Source: Actinopolyspora lacussalsi | Lineage (GTDB): Bacteria; Actinomycetota; Actinomycetes; Mycobacteriales; Pseudonocardiaceae | Length of the DNA stretch: 64,000 nucleotides | Direction of reading: 5' to 3' | Assembly: GCA_030803735.1 (NCBI GenBank) | Contig: JAURUC010000001.1 | Location: 3,365,501-3,429,500 of the forward strand | Shown: piece by piece, positions 53,264 through 63,937 of the stretch | Numbering within the stretch: position 1 is the stretch's first letter | How the letters are laid out: each line of letters begins with the position of its first letter | Made by a program: the position numbers and the translations under genes | Notes under the pieces: generated by a model | The model's input: the letters and a program-made list of their open reading frames with translations, nothing else | Database searches by the model: none | What the model was told of the DNA's origin: nothing

Positions 53264-53452
53264 GTGAGTGAACTGTGCGACTGGTGCGGCACGGTAAGCG
53301 CTGACGGCTCCGAGCCGTACGCTTTCACGCGGGGTTCCTCAGTGCTCCACTCCTCGATCCACGGCTGGACGGCCACCGGTTCCTCACGGCCTGCGGCGAT
53401 GAGCACATGCAGCGGACCATCGAGCAGTACAACGCCGGGTTACTAAATTCGC
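53264..53452 (+). pseudogene. Frameshifted small CDWCG zinc-ribbon-type protein
   Basis: Frame 1 encodes MSELCDWCGTVSADGSEPYAF and SSVLHSSIHGW; after a one-base shift near 53375 the sequence DGHRFLTACGDEHMQRTIEQYNAGLL continues. The C-x2-C-G start and the later C-G-D-E-H suggest a small Cys/His metal-binding protein of about 60 residues, now broken. Bases 53453-53763 contain no supported gene. Confidence 0.45.
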
Positions 53453-53763
53453 CCGGTCAGCAAGCGCCTCGGGCGTTCTTTGCGTCCAGGGCGACCGGCT
53501 TGACTGCGCTACCTCGCGGCCCGCGGGAGATTCGGGGGAACTGGCCCCTCCCGAAGTGAGCTGCGAAAATCACCCTTTCGGGATCAATCGGGCGACACGT
53601 CCCGGCCTGAGCGGATTTTCGCGGCGCGGGGCTTCCGTCACGTCCTCCGGCCGGGGCATCCGGCGTGGCGCGGAGAACTCAACCACCACGCGAGTCCGGG
53701 CGGGAGATCCCGCGGGCCGGGTATTCCGACGGCGCGGGCGGAAAACGCGGTGGGAAACCTCGC

Positions 53764-54258
53764 TCAGTACATCGCGTTGAGCTTGCCGAGCAGCCTCGCG
53801 AACTGGTGCAGATCGTCGTTGGACCACTGCACGAAGTCCTCCCGCAGATGGCGGGAACGACGCTGCCGCGCCCCGTCCAGTCGTTGCCTGCCGGACTCGG
53901 AGAGCTGGATCAGCCTGGCCCTGCCGTCCTGGGGGTCGGGGGCGCGGCGCAGCAGATCCAACCGCTCCAGGTTGGCTATCTGCCTGCTGACGGTGGACTT
54001 GTCCAGACCGATGCGTTCGGCCATCTCGATGGCACGCATGGAACCCGCGTCGGCGACCATGAGCAACAGGCTGTAGGAGGCGGGGTCGAGCTCGGGGTGG
54101 ACCTCGGCGGCCACCTCCAACGACATCTTGCGGGCACGGCGGAACATCATGGCGAGTTCACGCTCGACCTCGGCAGCCGCCTGTTCGCGCTCGGTGCCGG
54201 CCGAACCCCACGACTCGGAGGCCACCTCGCCTGCCCCGTCCGGAATGTCCTCGGTCAC
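53764..54258 (-). CDS. MarR-family regulator
   Basis: 164 residues from the GTG at 54258. After an acidic/Ala-rich leader comes LDPASYSLLLMVADAGSMRAIEMAERIGLDKSTVSRQIANLERLDLLRRAPDPQDGRARLIQLSESG, a clear MarR winged helix. Target unknown; its only close neighbour is the PNPOx-like gene upstream on the same strand, separated by 334 bases that hold a structured repeat. The longer open frame to 54450 would include that repeat and is not used. Confidence 0.85.
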   Translation of the reverse strand: MTEDIPDGAGEVASESWGSAGTEREQAAAEVERELAMMFRRARKMSLEVAAEVHPELDPASYSLLLMVADAGSMRAIEMAERIGLDKSTVSRQIANLERLDLLRRAPDPQDGRARLIQLSESGRQRLDGARQRRSRHLREDFVQWSNDDLHQFARLLGKLNAMY

Positions 54259-54450
54259 GAGCTCGCCCTCCCATCGCCGACGTCCCCAGTGTGACGGTGT
54301 CGTACCGGGCGCGGGCAGGGCGGTCCTCGACATACGACGGGTCGGCCTCCTCCGATGAACGAGAGCACCATCGGTGCACGGCAGGGCGGAGGAACCAACC
54401 ACGTCTTCGGCGCGGCAGCGCCGAAACAACCACCAACGCGACCCGGCCAC

Positions 54451-54554
54451 CCGCGGGTTCTCCCGTGCGGCTCCCGCGAGGACGTCGGAGACGTTGTGTA
54501 GTACCTACCCGATGTCTCCGACCCCGGAGCGAGAGCCGTGCGGGAGGTTCCGCC
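54451..54554. repeat. Structured ~105-base repeat, copy 2
   Basis: Same start (CCGCGGGTTCTCCC) and end (GAGGTTCCGCC) as copy 1 at 36158-36262. The inner stem is GTCGGAGAC / GTCTCCGAC here, against CCCCCGAC / GTCGGGGG in copy 1, while the GTTGTGTAG and CTACCCGATG loop parts are unchanged. It is in the gap between the MarR and PNPOx-like genes. Confidence 0.75.
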
Positions 54555-54592
54555 ACCCGCACCACCACGCAAATCGAGCTGACACCCGGTGC

Positions 54593-55432
54593 TCAGTCGT
54601 GTTGGGGTTGCGTTTCGTGCCAGGGGCGTGCCGTTCCCTTCGCCGCGAAGTAGTCCCCGCCCTTGCGCTTGACGTCGTCGGTCCCCCACGAGCGTTCCCG
54701 CGACACGGGAGCCATTCGCGGGATGTGCTTGCGGCAGTGGATGTAGGCTTCCTCGACCTGCACGACCACCCAACGTTCCGGTTTGCGGCCACGTTCGAAA
54801 TCCGAGCGGAGCCCGGGGTGGATGGCTCTGAGGTCGGAGTCCTCCAGGATCCTGGCCTTGCCGTTGACGTGCAGCCCGATCAGCTCGTCGACGAAATCGA
54901 TCAGCAGGATACCGACGTGCGGGTTCTCGCTGATGTTTCCCAGACTCGCCATGACTCCGTTGCCCCGGTACTCGGGATAGGCCACGTGGCGGTCCCCCAG
55001 CACCTCGATGAATCCCTTGGGGCCTGCCCGGAGGCTGGAGTCGCACTCGCCGTGTCCGTCCGCGGTGGCGATGAAGGCCATGCTCATCGAGACGATGAAC
55101 TCCTTCATCCGCTCGTTGAGGTGATCGAGCACCTGGTCGTTGTAGAACTTGTGGGCACGGCGCTCGGTCTCGTAGGCGCTCTGCAGCAGGTGCTCACCCG
55201 CCGAGCCGGGCATGGCGCTCCGCTCGTTCGGTGCGAAGGGATCCTCCGGCCGCCGCGATTCGGCCGTGGAGTCCGAAGTGGACTGAAAGGGACGAACGGG
55301 ACGCAGTTGGGGCCGCGTCGGACCGTCGTCGTAGCGGTTCCGCCCACCGGAGGACGACTCGGTGCGCGTCCGTTCGGAAACGCTCGGTGACGAATCCGCG
55401 AGTTCGAGCTCCAACAGATCCGCCGTCGCCAT
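54593..55432 (-). CDS. PNPOx-like split-barrel FMN-binding protein
   Basis: 279 residues from the ATG at 55432 (GTG 55489 is also in frame). The first 75 residues are Ser/Arg-rich and low complexity. The rest is a pyridoxamine-5'-phosphate-oxidase-type split barrel: ERMKEFIVSMSMAFIATADGHGECDSSLRAGPKGFIEVL, HVAYPEYRGNGVMASLGNISENPHVGILLIDF and VNGKARIL. Members bind FMN, F420 or haem and reduce small molecules. A divergent globin-reductase gene lies 288 bases away, so both may belong to a redox/NO stress response; the sequence does not prove this. Confidence 0.78.
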   Translation of the reverse strand: MATADLLELELADSSPSVSERTRTESSSGGRNRYDDGPTRPQLRPVRPFQSTSDSTAESRRPEDPFAPNERSAMPGSAGEHLLQSAYETERRAHKFYNDQVLDHLNERMKEFIVSMSMAFIATADGHGECDSSLRAGPKGFIEVLGDRHVAYPEYRGNGVMASLGNISENPHVGILLIDFVDELIGLHVNGKARILEDSDLRAIHPGLRSDFERGRKPERWVVVQVEEAYIHCRKHIPRMAPVSRERSWGTDDVKRKGGDYFAAKGTARPWHETQPQHD

Positions 55433-55646
55433 GCCGGTGGGACGGCGGGATTCGGGGGAAGGTAACCAGTCCGCGATCACGCGCCTCACCGTGTCACGCC
55501 GCGATATGGATGCAAGTGGGTCAAAACGGATTGAACACGAGTGTGTGAGCTCTCATGACGATGAGTATTAAACAACCACTCGAAGGTGGCATCAAGGGTC
55601 ACACAAGCCCAAAAAGGGGTTAGAGTTTCGGACAGTCGGGGGACAT

Positions 55647-55674
55647 GTATACGGATACCAGGTATACGGACACC
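55647..55674 (+). promoter_or_regulatory. Tandem GTATACGGAyACC repeat upstream of the globin-reductase
   Basis: GTATACGGATACC (55647-55659) and GTATACGGACACC (55662-55674), 15 bases apart, with the palindrome ATACC-A-GGTAT between them. They lie 47-74 bases before the start codon and could bind a NO- or redox-responsive regulator. Confidence 0.5.
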
Positions 55675-55720
55675 GTGCCGGACCGACACGGCCGCCTATG
55701 TGGAGAGAATCGCCCGAACC

Positions 55721-56902
55721 ATGACAGCCAACGCCGCTTTACACTCCGAGCGCCCCGGCGGTTCAGCTGATCGCGAGCGCCCGACCGACGTGAACGACAC
55801 GGTTCGGCTGATCCGGGACAGCTGGGCCGTGGTGGAACCGCAAGCCGAGGACGTGTCGCGGTTCTTCTACAGCATGCTGTTCAGTCTGGCTCCCGCCACT
55901 CGGGAACTGTTCCCGGTGAACATGGAAGTACAGCGGAGCAGGCTGCTGCGTGCGCTGGTGCACGTGGTGCAGATGGTGGACCGGCCGGACGAGCTCACCC
56001 CGTTCCTGCAGCAGCTCGGCAGGGACCATCGCAAGTTCGGCGTGGTCGCCGAGCACTACGAGGCGGTCGGAACCGCGCTGCTGGCAGCGATCAAGAAGTA
56101 CGCGGGCGACGCCTGGAACGATGCCGTGGAACGGGCGTGGGGCGAGGCCTACGCGGTGATGGCCACGACCATGACCGACGCGGCATCCAAGGACGACGGT
56201 CCCGCCTGGTACAACGGCGAGGTCGTACAGCACGAACGGCTGAGCTGGGACGTCGCCATGGTGCGCATCAGACCGGAACATCCCGTGCCGTATCAGCCGG
56301 GCCAGTACGTCAGCGTCGAGGTGCCGCAGCGCCCCAGGCTGTGGCGCTACCTGTCACCGGCCAACCCACCCTCCGATGACGGCACGATGGAGTTCCACGT
56401 ACGTGCCGTGCCGACGGGTTGGGTGAGCCGTGCCATCGTGGGACACGCCCAGCTCGGCGACCAGTGGCGCATGGGCTCCCCGATGGGCAGGCTCGGCGTG
56501 GATCGTGACTCCGAGCGCGACGTTGTGATGCTCGCGGGCGGCACCGGGCTGGCGCCGATGCGATCGATCATCCAGGACCTGGCGCAGTACGGCAACAACC
56601 CCGAGGTCCACCTGTTCTACGGAGGAAGAACCCGGGATGACCTGTACGAGCTGCGCAACCTGCGGCAGGTCGCCATGAGCAACCCGTGGCTGAAGGTGAT
56701 CCCGGTGCTGGAGAACGATCCCTCCGCCCAGGGAGCCGAGCACGGCACGCTGGCGGAGGCCGTGACCCGCTACGGCGCGTGGCAGGATCACGACGTGCTG
56801 GTCAGCGGCTCGCCGGAAATGATCCGGAACACGGTCTCCGGCATGATGGTGGCGGGCACCCCGCTGGAACGGATCCACTACGATCCGTTCACTCTGGACT
56901 GA
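55721..56902 (+). CDS. Globin-FNR fusion (flavohaemoglobin-like)
   Basis: 393 residues from the ATG at 55721. Residues about 20-155 are a globin (VNDTVRLIRDSWAVV..., FYSMLFSLAPATRELFP, proximal His in LGRDHRKFGVVAEHY). Residues about 160-393 are a ferredoxin-NADP reductase module: FAD motif WRYLSPANPP, flavin/NAD motif MLAGGTGLAPMRSII and C-terminal DVLVSGSPEMIRNTV...YDPF. These enzymes oxidise NO to nitrate using NAD(P)H and O2. The FNR part uses R-Y-L/Y-S in the standard place. A NO dioxygenase fits a bacterium with its own nitrate/nitrite metabolism, although it is 45 kb from that cluster. Confidence 0.87.
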   Translation: MTANAALHSERPGGSADRERPTDVNDTVRLIRDSWAVVEPQAEDVSRFFYSMLFSLAPATRELFPVNMEVQRSRLLRALVHVVQMVDRPDELTPFLQQLGRDHRKFGVVAEHYEAVGTALLAAIKKYAGDAWNDAVERAWGEAYAVMATTMTDAASKDDGPAWYNGEVVQHERLSWDVAMVRIRPEHPVPYQPGQYVSVEVPQRPRLWRYLSPANPPSDDGTMEFHVRAVPTGWVSRAIVGHAQLGDQWRMGSPMGRLGVDRDSERDVVMLAGGTGLAPMRSIIQDLAQYGNNPEVHLFYGGRTRDDLYELRNLRQVAMSNPWLKVIPVLENDPSAQGAEHGTLAEAVTRYGAWQDHDVLVSGSPEMIRNTVSGMMVAGTPLERIHYDPFTLD

Positions 56903-56930
56903 GTGCTCGCGGGATTCCCAGGACGCGGCG

Positions 56931-57278
56931 GCGGGTGATCCACCGGCCCGTTGTCGGGGGTCGGTGCGAGAGTGCGCGCATGTCCGGAATCGAACAACAA
57001 CGCGAGCGCGTCCGACACACCCTGACCGAACACGTGGGCACCACCGAGGCCGAACGCATCACGGCCCAGGCCGCCACCTCCCTCGCGCTCAGCACCGACA
57101 GCGAAGCGGGAGCACCACTGGGGGTCTCCCGCTTCGGCGGCGACGCACTACTACCACCGGACACCGCATGGCCGGAACACGAATCGAGAGCACTCGAACT
57201 GCTCGCCGTGCTCGACCTCACCACCATCGCACCACTCAACCCCGAACTACCACTACCGCGGCACGGGGTGCTCAACCT
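56931..57278 (+). repeat. Long direct repeat, copy A (5' part of first YwqG gene)
   Basis: Bases 56931-57174 are identical to 58637-58880 and, after an 18-base divergent patch, 57193-57278 are identical to 58899-58984. The repeat includes 49 bases upstream of the ATG. Sequence beyond it is only distantly similar. Confidence 0.9.
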
Positions 57279-57747
57279 CTACTACGCCCCTGCCGAGCAA
57301 TTAGTGACCGGGCTCGATCCGGGGGATTCGGACGGTTGGCGGGTGATACACGCCCACCCCGATACAGCGGTGCGGACCTCGCCACCGGAGGGAACGACCC
57401 GCCACCGCGAACGAGCGCTGCACGGCCGCCCCCTCCTCAGCGTCCCGGATTTGGAGGACCTGCCTCCGAACGAGGCGGGAGAGCTGCCGGACGAGCTGCT
57501 CGACGGCTACCGAGAGCTCCGCGACGAGGAGGTCGGGCCCTCGCATCGGATCGGTGGCTGGCCGGATCTGATCCAGGGCTCGGTACTGGGGAGTTCCGGC
57601 GAGGAGCGTCTACTCGCCCAGCTGGACAGCGACGACCGGATGAAGTGGATGTGGGGCGACTGCGGCAGCCTCTACTTCCTCATCGACGAGCGGGACCTGA
57701 AAGCCGGCGACTTCAGCCGCGTCCGGCTGGAAATGCAGTGCTGCTGA
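56980..57747 (+). CDS. DUF1963/YwqG-family protein, paralogue 1
   Basis: 255 residues from the ATG at 56980. The start MSGIEQQRERVRHTLTEHVGTTEAERI is shared with paralogue 3. Family features: SRFGGDALLPPDTAWP near residue 55, LELLAVLDLTTI, and late motifs IGGWPDLIQG and LLAQLDSDDRMKWMWGDCGSLYFLIDERDL. YwqG-like proteins are widespread in bacteria with no firm biochemical function. It is the first of three consecutive paralogues on one strand. Confidence 0.82.
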   Translation: MSGIEQQRERVRHTLTEHVGTTEAERITAQAATSLALSTDSEAGAPLGVSRFGGDALLPPDTAWPEHESRALELLAVLDLTTIAPLNPELPLPRHGVLNLYYAPAEQLVTGLDPGDSDGWRVIHAHPDTAVRTSPPEGTTRHRERALHGRPLLSVPDLEDLPPNEAGELPDELLDGYRELRDEEVGPSHRIGGWPDLIQGSVLGSSGEERLLAQLDSDDRMKWMWGDCGSLYFLIDERDLKAGDFSRVRLEMQCC

Positions 57748-57766
57748 CCGACAGGGGAACAGGACC

Positions 57767-58621
57767 ATGACCGACCTGGAACAGCAGCGGGAGCGCATCG
57801 CGCGGACGCTGCGCGAGCACCTCGACGAGGACGAGACCGAACGGATCACGGCGTCGGGCAGCGCTGCTCTGGAGCTCAGTGTCAACACGCGGCACGGTGA
57901 TCCGTTGGCGCGCTCCCGGTTCGGCGGCGATGCGTCGTTGCCGCCGGGAACACCCTGGCCCCGCTACGACGAAGCCACACCGCTGGAACTGGTGGCGGTG
58001 CTGGACCTCGCCGAGATCGGTGAGCGCGAACCGTCCGGCATCCTGCCGACAACCGGCCTGCTGAACTTCTTCCACCCGGGCTCGGACACGGAGCTGGTGG
58101 GGCTCGGACCGGAGGAAACCGGTACTTACCGAGTGATCAGGGCCGACCCGGACACCGCCGTGACGGCGTCACCGCCCGACGGAGTCCACCGCTATCCGTG
58201 CCGCCGACCGCGGGCTCGTTCCGTATTCACGATTCCGTGCGAACAGGACGTGCTCGGCGTGCTTCCGGAAAACGCACCGCAGCGATATCAGGACGCCTAC
58301 GAGGCGCTGTACGACGAGACGGGCTACGCGGGGGAGTTTCGCGCACTGCACCAAATCGGTGGCTGGCCGATACCGATCCAGGAGACCATGTGGGAACGGA
58401 TGCGGCGGATGGCCGCAGCTACCGTCCCGGACACCGCACCGTCGAAGGTCGAGCACATCGAGGCGAATCCCGACGACTGGTTCGTGCTCGCGCAGTTCGA
58501 CAGCGACAGCACCATGAATTGGGAATGGGGCCACACCGGAACGTTGTACTACATGATCAACAAAGCGGACCTGCGTGCGGCGGACTTCGGCCGGACCTGG
58601 TTGATGCTCCAGTGCGACTAA
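57767..58621 (+). CDS. DUF1963/YwqG-family protein, paralogue 2
   Basis: 284 residues starting 19 bases after paralogue 1. The pattern is the same (SRFGGDASLPPGTPWPRYDEATPLELVAVLDLAEI, QIGGWPIPIQ, FVLAQFDSDSTMNWEWGHTGTLYYMINKADLRAADF) but the sequence is clearly more divergent than paralogues 1 and 3 are in their 5' halves, and it has an insert (MWERMRRMAAATVPDTAPSKVEHIE) after the GGWP motif. Co-transcribed with its neighbours by position. Confidence 0.82.
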   Translation: MTDLEQQRERIARTLREHLDEDETERITASGSAALELSVNTRHGDPLARSRFGGDASLPPGTPWPRYDEATPLELVAVLDLAEIGEREPSGILPTTGLLNFFHPGSDTELVGLGPEETGTYRVIRADPDTAVTASPPDGVHRYPCRRPRARSVFTIPCEQDVLGVLPENAPQRYQDAYEALYDETGYAGEFRALHQIGGWPIPIQETMWERMRRMAAATVPDTAPSKVEHIEANPDDWFVLAQFDSDSTMNWEWGHTGTLYYMINKADLRAADFGRTWLMLQCD

Positions 58622-58636
58622 CCGGCTCGCGACGCG

Positions 58637-58984
58637 GCGGGTGATCCACCGGCCCGTTGTCGGGGGTCGGTGCGAGAGTGCGCGCATGTCCGGAATCGAA
58701 CAACAACGCGAGCGCGTCCGACACACCCTGACCGAACACGTGGGCACCACCGAGGCCGAACGCATCACGGCCCAGGCCGCCACCTCCCTCGCGCTCAGCA
58801 CCGACAGCGAAGCGGGAGCACCACTGGGGGTCTCCCGCTTCGGCGGCGACGCACTACTACCACCGGACACCGCATGGCCGCACTACGAGGCCACACCGCT
58901 CGAACTGCTCGCCGTGCTCGACCTCACCACCATCGCACCACTCAACCCCGAACTACCACTACCGCGGCACGGGGTGCTCAACCT
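58637..58984 (+). repeat. Long direct repeat, copy B (5' part of third YwqG gene)
   Basis: Counterpart of 56931-57278 at a constant offset of 1706 bases. Synonymous sites are also identical, which indicates recent duplication or gene conversion. Confidence 0.9.
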
Positions 58985-59450
58985 GTTCTACGTCGAGAAC
59001 CCGCTGTCCGGCGACTCGGTGGCGGCGGGCGAATACGAGAGCTGTCGGGTCGTACTCGCCGACCCGGAAACGGCGGTGCGGAGTACTCCTCCCAGAAGCG
59101 TGCAGCGTCATCGTGAACGGGCGCTGTACGGAAAAACCGTCCTCACCATTCCCAACCCGTTCGAGGACGAGCGGGATGGCGGTGAAGTGAGCGAGAAGTA
59201 CGTGGACGCGTACGAGGAGATACACGGCTTGGACAACCAGCAGGATCACTTGATCGGCGGTTGGCCGAACCTGGTGCAGGGCTCCGTGTTCTCCCCTTCC
59301 GGCGAGGACCTCCTGCTGGCCCAGCTGGATACCGACGACCGGATGGACTGGTGCTGGGGGGACATGGGCAGCCTGTACTTCACCATCGGCGAGCAGGATC
59401 TGAAAGCGGGCGAGTTCAGCCGTGCCGAGGTGTTCACGCAGTGCTCCTGA
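58686..59450 (+). CDS. DUF1963/YwqG-family protein, paralogue 3
   Basis: 254 residues. The first about 100 residues are nearly identical to paralogue 1, the rest only similar (LIGGWPNLVQGSVFSPSGEDLLLAQLDTDDRMDWCWGDMGSLYFTIGEQDLKAGEF). So paralogues 1 and 3 share a fresh N-terminal cassette but have independent C-terminal halves. Convergent with hspR. Confidence 0.82.
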   Translation: MSGIEQQRERVRHTLTEHVGTTEAERITAQAATSLALSTDSEAGAPLGVSRFGGDALLPPDTAWPHYEATPLELLAVLDLTTIAPLNPELPLPRHGVLNLFYVENPLSGDSVAAGEYESCRVVLADPETAVRSTPPRSVQRHRERALYGKTVLTIPNPFEDERDGGEVSEKYVDAYEEIHGLDNQQDHLIGGWPNLVQGSVFSPSGEDLLLAQLDTDDRMDWCWGDMGSLYFTIGEQDLKAGEFSRAEVFTQCS

Positions 59451-59517
59451 CGGCCTCGCGGCTCGGTGAGCTTACCGAGGCGAGCCGCGAAACCGTCAGC
59501 CGCGAGGTCGTCGACGG

Positions 59518-59982
59518 TCAGCGCCTGCGCCGCTCCGGCTTCCAGACCACCAGCGCCGTCTCCTGCCGCACCGGCACCAGGTCGCGCCGGTAGGAGGCGT
59601 GCACCCGTGCGGCGGCCTGCTCGGCGGCCGCGTAGGCAGCGGCGACCTCCTCGGAGAGTTCCTTGATCTTGTCGCGCAGTGCGTCGACCTGGTTCTCCAG
59701 CTCGATGATGCGCTTGATGCCCGCGAGGTTCACGCCCTCCTCCTGGGAGAGCCGCTGCACCTCGCGGAGCACCGCGATGTCGCGCGCGGAGTAACGCCGA
59801 CCACCCGCGGGGGTCCGGCCCGGCGAAACCAGGCCGAGCCGGTCGTAGCTGCGCAGCGTCTGGGCGTGCAGCCCGGACAGCTCCGCTGCCACGGATATCA
59901 CGAAAACCGGGGTGTCCTCGGACGCACCTGGCGGGAATCCGGCCATACCGCCGGATTCCGCTGGAGACTCACGCGCGGTCAT
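59518..59982 (-). CDS. hspR: HspR, MerR-type repressor of the dnaK operon
   Basis: 154 residues. After a 25-residue leader comes [83 protein letters not shown], an HspR/MerR DNA-binding domain followed by a coiled coil. HspR with DnaK as co-repressor binds HAIR sites; one such site is seen upstream of clpB in this window. The ATG overlaps the dnaJ stop (ATGA). Last gene of dnaK-grpE-dnaJ-hspR. Confidence 0.95.
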   Translation of the reverse strand: MTARESPAESGGMAGFPPGASEDTPVFVISVAAELSGLHAQTLRSYDRLGLVSPGRTPAGGRRYSARDIAVLREVQRLSQEEGVNLAGIKRIIELENQVDALRDKIKELSEEVAAAYAAAEQAAARVHASYRRDLVPVRQETALVVWKPERRRR

Positions 59983-61175
59983 TCCGCCCTCCGGACCAGC
60001 TCGTTCAGCTCGGCTCTGGGGTCGTGCTGCTCCGTCGCCTCCGCGTAGGACCGCAACGCCTCGGCGGCCTTGCCGTCCAACTTGTTCGGAACGGCCACCT
60101 GCAACGTCACCAGCAGATCCCCGCTGCTGCCGTCCTTCCTGCCGATGCCCTTGCCGCGCACCCGGAGGGTACGGCCGCTGTTGGTGCCCGCGGGCACCTT
60201 CACGGACACCTTGCTCTCCAGAGTCGGCACGGTCAACGTAGCGCCCAACGCCAGTTCGGGGAAGGTCACCGGCACGGTGATCGTGAGATCGTGCCCCGAC
60301 CTGCCGAACACCTGGTGCGAATTGACGTGCACGACGACGTAGAGGTCGCCCGAGTTGCCACCGTTGCGGCCGGGCTCACCCTGATGCGCCAACCGGATTC
60401 GCTGCCCGTCGGAGACGCCCTGCGGGATCCGCACGGTCAGCGTCCTGGTCCTGGTGCTGACGCCCTCGCCGCGGCACTCCTGGCAGGGGTTGTCGACGAC
60501 CCTGCCACGACCGCGGCAGTCCGGGCACGGCTCGCTGAACGCGAACGCGCCCTGGTTGCGGGTGACCGCTCCCTGCCCCGAGCAGGTCGAGCACTTCCGG
60601 GGACTGGTACCCGGCCGGGCACCGGAGCCGTGGCAGGTGGAGCACGTGGTGGGGCTGGAAAGGCGCAACGGGACGGTCGCGCCCTTCACCGCCTCGGTGA
60701 AGTCGATGCGGACCTCGGTCTCCACATCGGACCCTCTGCTCGCTCTGCTGGCCGTGCCGGCACCACCTCTGCGGTTGCCGAACAGGCCACCGAACAGATC
60801 GCCGATCCCGCCACCGGCCTGGCCACCGGGGCCACCGAACAGGTCACCGACGTCGAAGCCGGGGCCACCCGCACCACCGGGCTGGCCACCGAAGCCGCCG
60901 CCGAAGCCGCCGAAGCCACCCTGGCCGCCGCCTCCGGAGGCGAACAGCCTGCGGGCCTCGTCGTACTGTTTGCGTTTCTCCGGATCGGAGAGCACGCCGT
61001 AGGCCTCGGAAACGGCCTTGAACTTGTTCTCGGCCTTGGTGTCACCCGGATTGGCGTCGGGATGGTTCTCCCTGGCCAGCTTCCGGTACGCCTTCTTGAT
61101 GTCGTCGGCCGAAGCGTCGGAGGAGACGCCCAGTTCGGCGTAGAAATCCTTGTCCAGCCATTCCCTGGCACTCAC
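59979..61175 (-). CDS. dnaJ: Chaperone DnaJ (DnaJ1 type)
   Basis: 398 residues from the GTG at 61175 (AAGGAGGGG upstream). J domain with HPD in [13 protein letters not shown] (residues about 10-70), a Gly/Phe-rich linker ([17 protein letters not shown]...), zinc-finger region with four C-x2-C repeats ([32 protein letters not shown]) and the C-terminal beta domains. It delivers substrates to DnaK and stimulates its ATPase. It is operonic with grpE, 138 bases away, and with hspR. Confidence 0.95.
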   Translation of the reverse strand: MSAREWLDKDFYAELGVSSDASADDIKKAYRKLARENHPDANPGDTKAENKFKAVSEAYGVLSDPEKRKQYDEARRLFASGGGGQGGFGGFGGGFGGQPGGAGGPGFDVGDLFGGPGGQAGGGIGDLFGGLFGNRRGGAGTASRASRGSDVETEVRIDFTEAVKGATVPLRLSSPTTCSTCHGSGARPGTSPRKCSTCSGQGAVTRNQGAFAFSEPCPDCRGRGRVVDNPCQECRGEGVSTRTRTLTVRIPQGVSDGQRIRLAHQGEPGRNGGNSGDLYVVVHVNSHQVFGRSGHDLTITVPVTFPELALGATLTVPTLESKVSVKVPAGTNSGRTLRVRGKGIGRKDGSSGDLLVTLQVAVPNKLDGKAAEALRSYAEATEQHDPRAELNELVRRAE

Positions 61176-61313
61176 CGGACGCCCCTCCTTCCGTCTCGAT
61201 CCGTTGACGTGCGCCACGACGGTTCACCGGGAAGCGGTGAACCTCCTCGCGAGAACGCGGGTGCGAGCCCGTAACGGTTACTGAACACGGTGGTTCCTAA
61301 GCAGTCTCGTGAA

Positions 61314-62059
61314 TCAGCCTTGTTCGGATGTCTCGCCCTGCGATTCCGGCTCGGAACCGTTCCCGTCGGGCTCGTAGTCGGTGACTCCGACCATCGCCGG
61401 ACGCAGCACCCGCTCACCGAAGCGGTAACCACGGCGCAGCACCGTCGTCACCGTGGGCCCGGAGACCTCGGAGGAGGTCTCGTGCTGGACCGCCTCGTGC
61501 ACGCTCGGGTCGAACTCGTCGCCCTCCTGGCCGAAGCCCTCCAGTCCGGCGTCGGCCAGCGCGGCGTTGAGCTTGTCCGCGACGGCCTTGAACGGGCCGG
61601 TGAGATCGCCGTGCGACTCGGCTCGCTCGAGATCGTCCAGCACGGTGAGCAGTGACTCCGCCACGGACGCCTTCGCGTTGTTGATCACCGAGTCCCGGTC
61701 GCGCTCGACGCGCTTGCGGTAGTTGGCGTACTCGGCCTGCACACGCTTGACGTCCGCGGTGAGTTCCTCCACCTGCCGACGCAGCTCGGTCTCCGCGTCC
61801 GAAGTGGGAGCCTCGGCCTCCGCCGCGGTCTCCACCGCGTCGGCCTCGGCCGCCACCTTGGCCAGCTCGTCGTCCAACGATCCGGACATGCTGTCGGTCA
61901 CCTCACCGGCATCCGACTGGCTGTCGTCCGAGGACCGGAGATCGCCCGTTTCCGGGTCGATCCTGCGCCGGTCCCGCACCACGACGGGCTCCTGCTCGCC
62001 TTCGTCCTGTGCGCCGGAGGCCTGCTGCGGCCCCCGGTCCTGTTCTGGCTTGTTCGGAG

Positions 62060-62063
<4 letters not shown>
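61314..62063 (-). CDS. grpE: Nucleotide exchange factor GrpE
   Basis: 249 residues. Long acidic N-terminal part (about 95 residues) and a long coiled coil ([33 protein letters not shown]), then the beta-wing [44 protein letters not shown]. It exchanges ADP on DnaK. The ATG overlaps the dnaK stop (ATGA). The C-terminal tail is short and acidic. Confidence 0.95.
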
Positions 62064-63937
<1,874 letters not shown>

